From assembly GCF_000146675.1 (NCBI RefSeq), contig NZ_GL397214.1, positions 2,371,163 to 2,435,162 on the forward strand: a stretch of 64,000 nt of DNA, in the 5' to 3' direction. The notes beneath the pieces were generated by a model, which saw nothing but the letters and a program-made list of their open reading frames with translations, did no database searches and was not told where the DNA came from. Shown here piece after piece: positions 48,915 to 57,859 of the stretch (position 1 is the stretch's first letter; every line of letters starts with the position of its first letter). This DNA is from Hoylesella marshii DSM 16973 = JCM 13450 (GTDB taxonomy: Bacteria; Bacteroidota; Bacteroidia; Bacteroidales; Bacteroidaceae). A program made the translations under genes and the position numbers.

Positions 48915-49760
48915 TTAAAATTTAATATGGTCTATAAGGCGGATAGGCGTATAGCCACAATAAACGGTGATACATCCCACGATGGCATCAGACGCAGTCC
49001 AATCCGTGATGTTCAGCAGCGTATGGCCGTCTACGATGGAGAAGTATTCTACCTCTAAGCCTTCCACAGCGTTGATGTCGCTCACCACACGGTCGTGTAC
49101 CTCGGTCACGGTCATAGTCTTTGCCCATTGGGGCGCTTCTTTCAGTACGCGGTAGATATGAGGGGCTATCTTCCGTTCCTCGGTCGTAAGCAGTGCGTTG
49201 CGCGAACTTTTCGCTAAGCCGTCTTCATCTCTCACGATGTCGCACTCCACAATTTCCACGGGCAGATTCAGATACTTCACCATCGCTTTTACGACCGCAA
49301 TCTGTTGCCAATCTTTTTCACCGAAGTAGGCTCTGTCGGGTTTTACAATATAGAACAGGCGGGACACCACTTGGCATACACCGTTGAAATGTCCGGGTCT
49401 GTAAGCACCTTCCATGACCGTTGTCACAGGCGGAAAGTCGAACCGGCGGGTATCGGGTGTGGGATACATCTCCTCCACGGTGGGCGCAAAAACGTAGTCG
49501 GTGCCGAGGATCTCAAGCAACCGACAGTCATCTTCCAATGTCCGAGGATAGTTTTTTAGGTCGTTCTTATCATTGAACTGCGTGGGATTTACGAAGACGG
49601 AAACCACTGTTACCCCATTTTCTCTCACGCTACGTGCCACTAAGGACGCATGTCCCTCGTGCAACGCACCCATGGTAGGCACCAGTCCGACTTGCTTCCC
49701 TGCCTTACGGACATCAAAAAGCTCGTTCTGCAATTCAACGATACTCCCAAATACTTTCAT
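48915..49760 (-). CDS. panC: Pantothenate synthetase
   Basis: 281-residue ligase joining pantoate and beta-alanine with ATP. Motifs: [16 protein letters not shown] with the nucleotide-binding Hx[39 protein letters not shown] with the conserved KDWQQ, and [13 protein letters not shown]. Normal length. It is followed by panD, so the beta-alanine supply and ligation steps are encoded together; panB is not in this window. The promoter region lies in the 182-bp divergent gap shared with the glycogen synthase gene, where a minus-strand near-match TTACTTTG occurs at about 49806. Confidence 0.96.
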   Translation of the reverse strand: MKVFGSIVELQNELFDVRKAGKQVGLVPTMGALHEGHASLVARSVRENGVTVVSVFVNPTQFNDKNDLKNYPRTLEDDCRLLEILGTDYVFAPTVEEMYPTPDTRRFDFPPVTTVMEGAYRPGHFNGVCQVVSRLFYIVKPDRAYFGEKDWQQIAVVKAMVKYLNLPVEIVECDIVRDEDGLAKSSRNALLTTEERKIAPHIYRVLKEAPQWAKTMTVTEVHDRVVSDINAVEGLEVEYFSIVDGHTLLNITDWTASDAIVGCITVYCGYTPIRLIDHIKF

Positions 49761-49914
49761 GATGTGTATATCGCTTATAATCGTTTTCTTCTATTGGCTT
49801 GCAAAGTAACAACATTTTTCATAAACGAGGAAGAATAATCTTAAAAATATGCCAATAGGCTTGTCCATTTCTCTAAATTAAACAAAATAAGCCCTCCATA
49901 CCATTTTTTTTTCG

Positions 49915-49922
49915 TACCTTTG
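49915..49922 (+). promoter_or_regulatory. -7 promoter box for the glycogen synthase gene
   Basis: TACCTTTG fits TAnnTTTG, 20 bp before the ATG at 49943. A poly-T stretch lies just upstream. Confidence 0.6.
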
Positions 49923-49942
49923 CAACATTAAACTACCACGAT

Positions 49943-50746
49943 ATGAAGGCAAAGAAAGTATTGTTTATCAATCAAGAGATTGCTCCTTACGTACCCGACA
50001 GCGAAATGTCACTCATGGGCAATCAACTCCCTCATATGATGCAGGAAAGCGGATGCGAAATTCGCACGTTTATGCCTAAATGGGGAAATATCAATGAGCG
50101 GCGCGGACAACTGCACGAAGTAATACGTCTATCGGGTATGAATCTGATTATCGACGATACAGACCACCCTTTAATCATTAAGGTAGCCTCTATTCCCGTA
50201 TCGAGAATACAAGTATATTTCATAGACAATGACGACTATTTCATGAAGCGTCGCATGACCGAAGACGAAGAAGGTAAGGAATATGAGGACAACGGTGAGC
50301 GTGCTATCTTCTTCGCCCGTGGAGTATTGGAGACAGTAAAGAAATTGCGATGGGTGCCCGACGTGATTCATTGCCAAGGCTGGATGAGTGCTGTGGTGCC
50401 GCTGTATATCAAGAAAGCCTATCACGATGAACCTTCGTTTGCCGACACTAAGGTAGTGACAAGCCTTTTCTCCTCACCATTCAAGGGAATCCTCGACACC
50501 AATTTCAAGAAATGTCTTGAGTTTAAGAACGTTAAGCCGAAGCTGTTATCGGCTTATAACGACACTTTCGACTTCTTCGAACTAAGTAAAATGGCCATTG
50601 ATTACTCCGACGGAGTGATTGAAGCTACCCCCAAAGTAAATAAAGAACTGATGGCATATGCCGATAAGTGCAAGATGCCATTGCTGCGATATGAGAACAG
50701 AGACGAAGCCGGACGCTATACAGCATTCTATGACAGTCTGTTTTGA
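49943..50746 (+). CDS. Glycogen/starch synthase, GT5 N-terminal domain only
   Basis: 267 residues. It matches the N-terminal Rossmann domain of GT5 glycogen synthases: KVLFINQEIAPYVPDSEMSLMGNQLP, KWGNINERRGQLHEVIRLSGMN, DNGERAIFFARGVLETVKKLRWVPDVIHCQGW and SKMAIDYSDGVIEATP. The usual ADP-glucose-binding C-terminal domain is missing, and the ADP-binding KxGG motif is altered (PDSEMSLMGN). The short form is common in Bacteroidota beside a DUF4270 gene, so it is not a local truncation. It may be a regulatory or transferase-type relative; activity is uncertain. Confidence 0.8.
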   Translation: MKAKKVLFINQEIAPYVPDSEMSLMGNQLPHMMQESGCEIRTFMPKWGNINERRGQLHEVIRLSGMNLIIDDTDHPLIIKVASIPVSRIQVYFIDNDDYFMKRRMTEDEEGKEYEDNGERAIFFARGVLETVKKLRWVPDVIHCQGWMSAVVPLYIKKAYHDEPSFADTKVVTSLFSSPFKGILDTNFKKCLEFKNVKPKLLSAYNDTFDFFELSKMAIDYSDGVIEATPKVNKELMAYADKCKMPLLRYENRDEAGRYTAFYDSLF

Positions 50747-50835
50747 TAAGTGACAAACGGCAATACCTCCACAGCCTTTCCTAAGAGAAACGAATTCCTC
50801 ATATCCATCATATCCCTTTCAATCAGTATTAGAAA

Positions 50836-52272
50836 ATGAGTATCAAACGATTCGCTGCCATCGCCTTCGCAGCTTGTGCATTGGCAGCTTGCGATGACAA
50901 TACCGATGTGCTCGGCTCCTCTCTCATCGGCGATGGCGACCACCTTACCGTAGCTGCCGATACGTTTAACATCTCCACCTCATCTTTTGTAGCCGATTCC
51001 GTGCTTTCGAGGAGCACCATCGGCTATCTCGGACGTATCAGAGACCCTGAAACTGGAGCGACCATTACGGGAGACTTCATGACACAGTTCCATATGCAAG
51101 AGAACTTCCAATTCCCTCCTATCGACAGCATTGTCAGTAAGGTGGGCGGACAAGTGGTGGCTGACTCCTGTGAAATCAGGCTCTTCTTCAACCAATTCTA
51201 TGGAGATTCCACCATAGCAATGAAACTTACGGCCTATGAGATGGATAAACCGCTGGAGGAAGGAGTGCAATATTACTCTAATTATAACCCACAAAAAGAG
51301 GGTTATCTGCGCACCGCAGGACTGACACTCCCCCATGGCTATGCCCTAATGGACATCAATGAAAAGGATTCTCTGCGCAAGTCGAAAGGCTATGTTCCCA
51401 GCATCCGGCTCCTGCTCAACGACCCCTATACCGATAAAAACGGCGTAACATACAACAATTTCGGTACTTACCTGATGCGTACCTACTACGCCCACCCTGC
51501 TTATTTCAAAAACTCTTACAACTTCATTCACCATGTGGCACCGGGATTCTTCTTTAAATGGAGCTATGGAGAGGGAGCAATGGCCTACGTCAATCTAAGT
51601 CAGCTCACAGTCCATTTCAGAGAAATCGTTAAAGGAAAGCCCGTTAAGGTAATGGTTTCATTTGCAGGTACCGAGGAAGTGTTGCAGACAACGACCGTCA
51701 CCAACGACAAGAACACCATCCGCACATTGGCTACCGATAATACCTGCACCTATTTGAAAACCCCCGCAGGTATATTCACAGAGATGACCCTACCCATAAC
51801 CGGTATCGTCACCGGTCACGAAAACGACAGTATCAACGCGGCAAAAGTGGTGTTACACCGTATCAACAATACCATACATAGCCCCTATACGCTTGAACCG
51901 CCTAAGACTTTGCTGATGATTCCACGTGATAGCCTTTATTCTTTCTTCGAGAACGGACGCGTCACCGATTACCGCACATCGTTCATCTCCACCTACGGGA
52001 AGCCCACAGCGAATGCCTACACGTTCAGCAATATCAGTGGGCTCATCACCCACCTCAACAGCATGAAGACAGCCGGTGGTACGGGATGGACAACCTTGCA
52101 TCCTAATTGGAACAAGGTAGTGCTCATACCCGTTACTGTGACAACCAACTCCACAGGTACTATCACAAGGGTAGTCCACGACATGTCTATGAAGAGTACC
52201 AAGCTCGCAGGCGGCACCGGTAATCCGCATGCTCCTTTAGAGATTAGCGTGATATATAGCAAATTCAAATAA
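50836..52272 (+). CDS. DUF4270-type lipoprotein
   Basis: 478 residues. A lipoprotein signal with the lipobox LAAC (MSIKRFAAIAFAACALAACDDN) is followed by DUF4270: VLGSSLIGDGDHLTVAADTFNISTSS, PFLGRIRDPETG-like IGYLGRIRDPETGATITGDF and SIVSKVGGQVVADSCEIRLF. Family members are widespread in Bacteroidota, often next to the short glycogen synthase, but their function is not established. The gene starts 89 bp after the synthase and ends in the terminator at 52282. Confidence 0.9.
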   Translation: MSIKRFAAIAFAACALAACDDNTDVLGSSLIGDGDHLTVAADTFNISTSSFVADSVLSRSTIGYLGRIRDPETGATITGDFMTQFHMQENFQFPPIDSIVSKVGGQVVADSCEIRLFFNQFYGDSTIAMKLTAYEMDKPLEEGVQYYSNYNPQKEGYLRTAGLTLPHGYALMDINEKDSLRKSKGYVPSIRLLLNDPYTDKNGVTYNNFGTYLMRTYYAHPAYFKNSYNFIHHVAPGFFFKWSYGEGAMAYVNLSQLTVHFREIVKGKPVKVMVSFAGTEEVLQTTTVTNDKNTIRTLATDNTCTYLKTPAGIFTEMTLPITGIVTGHENDSINAAKVVLHRINNTIHSPYTLEPPKTLLMIPRDSLYSFFENGRVTDYRTSFISTYGKPTANAYTFSNISGLITHLNSMKTAGGTGWTTLHPNWNKVVLIPVTVTTNSTGTITRVVHDMSMKSTKLAGGTGNPHAPLEISVIYSKFK

Positions 52273-52281
52273 CACTTCCCG

Positions 52282-52317
52282 ATGGCAGGCAATTTCGATT
52301 GTCTGCCATTATTGTTT
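52282..52317 (+). terminator. Rho-independent terminator of the DUF4270 gene
   Basis: Stem ATGGCAGGCAAT / ATTGTCTGCCAT with loop TTCG and one internal mismatch (52282-52309), followed by TATTGTTT. It begins 9 bp after the stop. Confidence 0.85.
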
Positions 52318-52323
52318 ACAAGC

Positions 52324-52452
52324 ATGGCCGACAATTTCTTAGAGCGACACAAAGAGGAGTACGAACAGCGAAAAGCATCGTTACAAAGTCGCAAACAAAG
52401 TGTTTCAAGAGTGAAGAGAAACATTCAAAAACCTGATGACGAGGCGCTGTAA
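52324..52452 (+). CDS. Small basic/charged protein, hypothetical
   Basis: 42 residues from the ATG at 52324: MADNFLERHKEEYEQRKAS at the start and KRNIQKPDDEAL at the end. It is highly charged, probably helical, without cysteines or membrane segments. Short proteins starting MADNxLE occur widely in Bacteroidota. The upstream ATG at 52282 in the same frame lies in the terminator hairpin and is disfavoured. It starts 14 bp after the hairpin, so read-through or an unseen promoter would be required for expression. Confidence 0.55.
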   Translation: MADNFLERHKEEYEQRKASLQSRKQSVSRVKRNIQKPDDEAL

Positions 52453-52649
52453 CTGCCGGTTCCAGCTATCTCGTACCCCGACTGAATATTTTGCCCAAAG
52501 GCTGCATCGTGTCCACAGGTAGCGCACATCACAATAGTTCAATCGTTTTTGATGCTCAAAAGTTCAGGATTGTAACTTCTACCCCCAATCATTCATGAGA
52601 CTGCTTTTCTACCATTTGATAGGGATGACATCGCTTCCCGTACAAGCAC

Positions 52650-52754
52650 TCATGACCGATTTGAGTTTCAGGGTCGTAAAGCTACGATTGATAAGTCGGC
52701 GTTCGTCCCCCACACAGATGGCGTTTGTACATAGAAAGATCGGCAACCTTTCTC
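52650..52754 (-). repeat. Dispersed 22-bp-unit element, copy E (one unit deleted)
   Basis: It begins (plus strand) with CTCATGACCGATTTGAGTTTCAGG and GTAAAGCTACGATTGATAAGTCGGCGTTCG, as in copies B and D. It then has only one of the two 22-bp units (ACAGATGGCGTTTGTAC) before ATAGAAAGATCGGCAACCTTTC. The missing piece is exactly 22 bp, flanked in copy D by GTTTGTAC direct repeats. The gap 52453-52918 contains no other gene that I can support. Confidence 0.8.
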
Positions 52755-52918
52755 GGCGCAATTGCATTTGCCGATATAACCAAGGCAAGCAATGAGCTAA
52801 CATCCTGCGCTCTTGCAGAGCTTATTCCTATATTATAAAAAAGAGGTGGGAACGGAGCTATTGTCTGATATATTGCGCATTGAAAAGCCGCTTTGTGCAG
52901 AATAGGAGCGGAGAGACA

Positions 52919-54049
52919 TCAGCTGTTTTTCCGGTAGCTTATCACAGCCCAGACGTTCATCACGGCGGCATAAACGGTGAGCAGCAGGAGTTGTGGGGCG
53001 ATACTGTGCAGATTGCCACCACGCACGAATACCGTGCGAATGCCATCGATGAAGTGGCGCACGGGGTTGAGGAGCGTAAGCGTTTGCGCCCAGTCGGGCA
53101 TGCTACTCACAGGCGTGAACAATCCACTGAGCAGCATGGAGCATACGAGAATAAACCACATGACGAACATCGACTGTTGCAAGGTGTCGCTATAGTTGGA
53201 GATGACGAGGCCGATACCGCTGAAGATAAAGGCCAGCAAGATGGAAACAGCATAAACGAGCAACAGGTTTCCTTGAGCGGTGATGCCATAGACGAGCCAC
53301 GCGATGATGAAGCAGGCGGTGATGACCACCATGCCTATCAACCAGTAGGGGATGAGTTTGGCCAGAATGAATGTGCCTTTGCTGACAGGCGTCACGTTGA
53401 TTTGCTCAATGGTGCCTTTCTCCTTCTCGTTTACGATGTTGAGCGCTGGCAGAAATCCGCACAACATAATCATCAATACCCCCATTAAGGCCGGTATCAT
53501 AAACACTTTGTAGTCTAAATACGGGTTGTAGAGGTTCAAGGTGGAGACGGGAGCAATCGGCTTGATAGGGGCAGGCATGCCCATTGCGGAAGACGAGACA
53601 GGGTGGGTGTTTTGCCATGCTGTGGCGTTTTGTTGCACGATAGCGGCGAGATAGGCACTTCCGATACCGCCTTTGGTGCCGTTCACAGCGTTGGCTGCGA
53701 TGAGCACTTCCGGCTGCCGACCGTTCACTTTGTCGCGTTCGTAGCGTGGTGGAATGACCATCACAATGTCGGCCTTTCCCCGTTCTACGTCGGTCAGTGC
53801 CTCGGCATAAGAGGAGCGCATGCCATTGAAAACGAAATAATGAGACGATTCCACGCTTTGCACCATGCGACGCGACGTGGTGGAATGGTCGTTGTCTACA
53901 ACATCGATGGAGACGTTTTGCACCTCAAGATTCATCACCCATGGCATGACAAGCATAATCACGATGGGATAGACAACAATCATCTTGGGCAGAAAACTGT
54001 CGCGTCGCAGTTGTAAAAGCTCCTTTTGTATGAGGTATTTCAGTATCAT
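52919..54049 (-). CDS. ABC-2 type permease (YbhR/YhhJ-like), second permease
   Basis: 376 residues. An N-terminal helix (VVYPIVIMLVMPWVM) is followed by a periplasmic domain (about residues 45-175), then five hydrophobic helices towards the end (VFMIPALMGVLMIMLCGFLPAL, YWLIGMVVITACFIIAWLVYG, MFVMWFILVCSMLLSGLFTP). NEKEKGTIEQINVTPVSK is the ABC-2 family signature loop. With the adjacent permease it forms the membrane part of a drug-efflux ABC exporter. Its start overlaps the stop of the preceding permease by 4 bp. Confidence 0.9.
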   Translation of the reverse strand: MILKYLIQKELLQLRRDSFLPKMIVVYPIVIMLVMPWVMNLEVQNVSIDVVDNDHSTTSRRMVQSVESSHYFVFNGMRSSYAEALTDVERGKADIVMVIPPRYERDKVNGRQPEVLIAANAVNGTKGGIGSAYLAAIVQQNATAWQNTHPVSSSAMGMPAPIKPIAPVSTLNLYNPYLDYKVFMIPALMGVLMIMLCGFLPALNIVNEKEKGTIEQINVTPVSKGTFILAKLIPYWLIGMVVITACFIIAWLVYGITAQGNLLLVYAVSILLAFIFSGIGLVISNYSDTLQQSMFVMWFILVCSMLLSGLFTPVSSMPDWAQTLTLLNPVRHFIDGIRTVFVRGGNLHSIAPQLLLLTVYAAVMNVWAVISYRKNS

Positions 54050-55134
54050 ACGTCTAATCGTTTATTGAATTTACCGAGGGCGATAAGCAACAAAACAGCC
54101 GTCATAGCCGAAAGGATGGTGAGTTCCTGCCGCACGCTTCCTACATCAACCCCCATAATCATGAGTTTGCGCATGGCTGCAATATACCACCTCCCCGGGA
54201 TGGCAGCCGTCATGTATTGCAGTATCTCCGGCATACTCTCTACGGGGAAAATCATGCCCGACAGGAGAAGGTTGGGCAATAGAAATACAACACCCGATAC
54301 GAGCATGGCGGCTACTTGGGTGCGAACTAGAATACTGATGAGCAGCCCGAGGGCTAACGATAGGAAGATATAGAGCAGCGAAAGCGCGAAAATCCAGAAA
54401 AGACTGCCCGCTACAGGCACTCCCAACAGGTAGACAGACAGCAGGAGAATCATCACGAGTATGATAACGGAAAGTACCAGATAGGGAACGGCCTTGGCTA
54501 AGATAATCATCACGGGACGCACCGGCGAGACCAGCAAGACCTCCATCGTGCCGCGCTCCTTTTCACGAACGATACTCACGGAGGTCATCATGGCGCAGAT
54601 AATCATGAGCAGCAACCCCATGATGCCGGGTACAAAGTTGTATGTACTCTTCATTTGTGGGTTGTAGAGCATGCGCAGGTTGACTGACGGTTGCATGCTG
54701 CTGCCGACGAGTGCGCCGGCAATGATGCGTTCGGCATACGACGTGCGCTGTATGGCCATGTTGGGGTCGGCAGCGTCGGCGATGAGTTGTACCTTGGCTG
54801 TGCCGTCGTAACGGTGGTTGGCCACATTCGGGGCAAAGACCACAGCCATATCGGCCTGCTGGTTGCGAATGAGCTGTTCGGCTTCTGCGGGCGTGGCAAC
54901 TCGGTGGGTGACGGTGAAATATTCCGAGGCATCGAGCTGCTGTATGATGCGCTGCGTCAGGTTGTCTGTCGATGAGAGCACCGCCACTGTACGAACGTTG
55001 CGCACGTCGGTACTGATGGCAAAACCGAAGAGCAGCATCATGACCATCGGAATGCCGAAGAGAATCATCATCGTGCGGCTGTCGCGCAAGATATGCTTGG
55101 TTTCCTTCACGATAAAAGAGGCGAATGTATTCAC
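54046..55134 (-). CDS. ABC-2 type permease (YbhS-like), first permease
   Basis: 362 residues, beginning KETKHILRDSRTMMILFGIPMVMMLLFGFAI. A periplasmic domain covers about residues 40-170, followed by helices FVPGIMGLLLMIICAMMTSVSIV, LVLSVIILVMILLLSVYLLGV and LFWIFALSLLYIFLSLALGLL. The signature REKERGTMEVLLVSPVRP corresponds to ABC-2 permeases. It overlaps the second permease by 4 bp and begins 46 bp after the ATPase gene. It resembles the YbhS/YbhR pair of the YbhFSR exporter. Confidence 0.9.
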   Translation of the reverse strand: MNTFASFIVKETKHILRDSRTMMILFGIPMVMMLLFGFAISTDVRNVRTVAVLSSTDNLTQRIIQQLDASEYFTVTHRVATPAEAEQLIRNQQADMAVVFAPNVANHRYDGTAKVQLIADAADPNMAIQRTSYAERIIAGALVGSSMQPSVNLRMLYNPQMKSTYNFVPGIMGLLLMIICAMMTSVSIVREKERGTMEVLLVSPVRPVMIILAKAVPYLVLSVIILVMILLLSVYLLGVPVAGSLFWIFALSLLYIFLSLALGLLISILVRTQVAAMLVSGVVFLLPNLLLSGMIFPVESMPEILQYMTAAIPGRWYIAAMRKLMIMGVDVGSVRQELTILSAMTAVLLLIALGKFNKRLDV

Positions 55135-55180
55135 TGTGCGTTGCTTTTAGAATAACGGAAGACTTGCAAACATGAAGCAT

Positions 55181-56650
55181 TCAATCGGCCTTGCGCACCG
55201 ATTGTCGTGCCAGATGGGTGAAGACGGCATCCATGTCCGTGCAGCCAAACTCGGCTTTCAGTGTTTCAGGCGTGCCCAATGCGCGAATCTTTCCATCGAC
55301 CATGATGGAGATGCGGTCGCAGTATTCGGCCTCGTCCATGTAGTGGGTCGTCACGAAGACTGTGATGCCGCGATGGGCAGCGTCGTAGATGAGTTGCCAA
55401 AACTGTTGCCGCGTGGCAGGGTCTACTCCGCCGGTGGGTTCGTCGAGAAACACGATACCCGGCTCATGGAAGATGCTCACCGAGAAGGCCAGCTTCTGTT
55501 TCCACCCCAACGGCAGCGATTTCACGATGGTATCGGCATGCTCTGTAAAGCGGAGCCGTTGCAGAAGGTCGGTCGTCTTGCGGGCTATCTCAGCATCTTT
55601 CATGCCATAGATGCCGGCGAAGAGGCGGATATTTTCCCTCACAGTAAGGTCTTCGTAGAGCGAGAAGCGTTGGCTCATGTAGCCGATGTGTTGCTTGATT
55701 TGCTCGTGTTGCGTGGCGATGTCGAAGCCCATCACCGTACCCCGTCCGCCGGTAGGTTGCGACAGGCCTGTGAGCATGTGCATGGCCGTGCTTTTGCCGG
55801 CGCCGTTGGCACCGAGAAAGCCGAATATTTCGCCCTTGCGCACGTTGAAGGTGATGTCGTCTACGGCACGGAATGTGCCGAACGCTTTTACGAGATGTTC
55901 GACGCGTATGACGTCGTCGGTCGATGCAGCATGCGTCGTATGCACGGGAGCGGGCGGGGTAAACACATGGGCGAAGGCGGCGAGCACTTCGTCAGGCGTG
56001 CCCGTTCCTTTCACCGAACCTCGGTCGAGGAAGGCCACGCGCTCGCATCGGCGAATCTCGTCGATATACGGTGTGGCGGCCACGATAGTGATACCGCGCT
56101 CTTTGAGCATGGCGAGCATGTCCCAAAACTCCTTGCGCGAGACGGGGTCGACGCCCGTGGTGGGTTCGTCGAACAGCAGGATATCGGGGCGATGAACGAG
56201 GGCGCACGAGAGTGCCAGCTTCTGTTTCATGCCGCCCGAGAGTGCTCCGGCCTTGCGTTTTCTGAACGGTTCTATCTGCGAGTAGATGGCGCGGATGCCG
56301 TCGTAGCCCTCCTCGACGGTGGTGCCGAAGAGGGTGGCAAAGAAGCAGAGATTTTCTTCCACGGTGAGGTCTTGATAGAGCGAGAAGCGGCCGGGCATAT
56401 AGCCGAGTCTGCGCCGCAGCGGTTTCATGTTGTTCACCACGTCGAGTCCGAAGAGCGATGCGCGCCCCGCGTCGGGCACGAGCAGGGTGGCGAGGATGCG
56501 GAAGAGTGTGGTCTTGCCCGCTCCGTCGGCACCGATGAGGCCGAACACCTCGCCCTTGTCCACGTGGAAGCTGACGTCGGCGAGCGCGGTTGTTGCCCCG
56601 TAATGCTTTGCGAGGCGGTCTGCTTGGATGATATGGTTCATTGTTTTCAT
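55181..56650 (-). CDS. Double ABC ATPase of the efflux system (YbhF-like)
   Basis: 489 residues with two ATP-binding cassettes. The first (about residues 1-215) has Walker A GADGAGKTTLFR, signature ALSGGMKQKLALS and Walker B ILLFDEPTTGVD. A linker (about 225-250) follows. The second (about 250-480) has GANGAGKSTAMH, the variant signature LPLGWKQKLAFS and IVFLDEPTGGVD. The variant in the second cassette is normal for YbhF-like proteins. It powers the two ABC-2 permeases downstream; the 41-bp repeat array separates it from hlyD. Confidence 0.92.
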   Translation of the reverse strand: MKTMNHIIQADRLAKHYGATTALADVSFHVDKGEVFGLIGADGAGKTTLFRILATLLVPDAGRASLFGLDVVNNMKPLRRRLGYMPGRFSLYQDLTVEENLCFFATLFGTTVEEGYDGIRAIYSQIEPFRKRKAGALSGGMKQKLALSCALVHRPDILLFDEPTTGVDPVSRKEFWDMLAMLKERGITIVAATPYIDEIRRCERVAFLDRGSVKGTGTPDEVLAAFAHVFTPPAPVHTTHAASTDDVIRVEHLVKAFGTFRAVDDITFNVRKGEIFGFLGANGAGKSTAMHMLTGLSQPTGGRGTVMGFDIATQHEQIKQHIGYMSQRFSLYEDLTVRENIRLFAGIYGMKDAEIARKTTDLLQRLRFTEHADTIVKSLPLGWKQKLAFSVSIFHEPGIVFLDEPTGGVDPATRQQFWQLIYDAAHRGITVFVTTHYMDEAEYCDRISIMVDGKIRALGTPETLKAEFGCTDMDAVFTHLARQSVRKAD

Positions 56651-56678
56651 GATTGTTGAAAGATGGGGGTCGCAAAAA

Positions 56679-56859
56679 GTGACTTTCTTAGGCTGCCGGA
56701 GTTCATTTACTCCGAGAAAGTGACTTTCTTAGGCTGCCGGAGCTCATTTACTCCGAGAAAGTGACTTTCTTGCGTTGCCGGAGTTCATTTACTCCGAGAA
56801 AGTGACTTTCTTGGGCTGCCGGAGTTCATTTACTCCGAGAAAGTGACTTTCTTGAGGTC
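56679..56859. repeat. 41-bp tandem array inside the efflux operon (four and a half units)
   Basis: Units start at 56679, 56720, 56761 and 56802 with a partial fifth at 56843. Unit (plus strand): GTGACTTTCTTAGGCTGCC followed by GGAGTTCATTTACTCC and GAGAAA. The last two arms form GGAGT/ACTCC, enclosed by CTTTCT/AGAAAG across the unit. The array lies in the 288-bp gap between the hlyD-like gene and the ATPase gene and is transcribed on the minus strand. The rest of the gap is featureless. Confidence 0.92.
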
Positions 56860-56938
56860 ATGACAGTTATTTTTTTGATGGCGTTGTCAATTTACACCGG
56901 TATCTCGAAGGGTCGGCACGTCCACCCGTCCCATTGTT

Positions 56939-57835
56939 TCAGAACTTCACCTTGCCGTACATGCCTATCTTAATGCCGCCGTCGTTTCTCACGGCTATCT
57001 TCACGGCATAGACGAGGTCGGCGCGTTCGTCGTCGGTGACGATGGTCTTGGGAGTAAACTCCGAACGGTCGGAAATCCATACGACGATGCCCGAATACGT
57101 CTTACCTGCATGGTGTCCGTAGTCGCTCGTCACGCGCACCCTTTGTCCTATTTTTACGCTTGAGAGCTGTTCGGACGTGATGTAGGCGCGGAGAAACATG
57201 CGGTCGGTGTCGGCCATCTTGAACAGCGGTTTGCCCACAACGGCAAACTCGCCCCGTTCGGCATACGTCTCCAGTACCGTACCGGCAATGGGTGCTCGTA
57301 CATGGCATTTCTGCAATTGGTCTATCACCTCGGCACGCTGTATGTCGGCTGCCGTCATCTGACTGTTCAGGCTCTGTGTGCTGTTGCCGATGGCCGATAT
57401 CTGCGCCTCCAATTGCCGGCGCAACACGCGCACAGCATTGTCGGCATCGTCGAGTTGTTTGCGGCTGGCGGCACCGTCGGCCACAAGTCCCGCAAAGCGT
57501 CGGCGCTCCATTTCGGCGTTACTGAGTTGCTCACGGAGTGTGGCTATCTGTTTTGAAAGGTCGGGACGCTGGTTGGCATACACGGCTCTCGTGGCTCCAA
57601 GCTGCCGTGCCTTGAGCATCAGCGGCACGGTGTCGATGAGGCCTACCTGCTCGGCTGCCTGCAATCGGCTGCCCTCCATCACGTCGAACCCGATGAGGCG
57701 GCCGCTCTGTTCGGCCGAGACGGTTACTTCCGTGGCCTCGAAAAGGCCGGTCGCGTCATAGTCTTTCTGCCTGTTGCCACATGCCGTGAGCAGTGCCAAG
57801 GCCATGAACGGGAGTAAAAGGATTGTTCGTTTCAT
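56939..57835 (-). CDS. HlyD-family periplasmic adaptor (lipoprotein)
   Basis: 298 residues. The lipoprotein signal (LALLTAC) is followed by the biotinyl-lipoyl start DATGLFEATEVTVSAEQSGRLIGFDVMEGSRL, a coiled coil of about residues 75-165 (KQIATLREQLSNAEMERRRFAGLVADGAASRKQLDD) and the returning lipoyl half CHVRAPIAGTVLETYAERGEFAVVGKPLFKM. The beta-barrel domain includes YITSEQLSSVKIGQRVRV. It bridges the inner-membrane exporter and the TolC-like channel, and is encoded between them. Confidence 0.93.
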   Translation of the reverse strand: MKRTILLLPFMALALLTACGNRQKDYDATGLFEATEVTVSAEQSGRLIGFDVMEGSRLQAAEQVGLIDTVPLMLKARQLGATRAVYANQRPDLSKQIATLREQLSNAEMERRRFAGLVADGAASRKQLDDADNAVRVLRRQLEAQISAIGNSTQSLNSQMTAADIQRAEVIDQLQKCHVRAPIAGTVLETYAERGEFAVVGKPLFKMADTDRMFLRAYITSEQLSSVKIGQRVRVTSDYGHHAGKTYSGIVVWISDRSEFTPKTIVTDDERADLVYAVKIAVRNDGGIKIGMYGKVKF

Positions 57836-57859
57836 ATCGCTTGTTTTTTATGTTTTGTC

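Noticed and set aside
55172..56659. Plus-strand open frame of 495 codons
   Set aside because: It is antisense to the double ABC ATPase, which has full Walker and signature motifs. The long frame comes from high GC codon bias.
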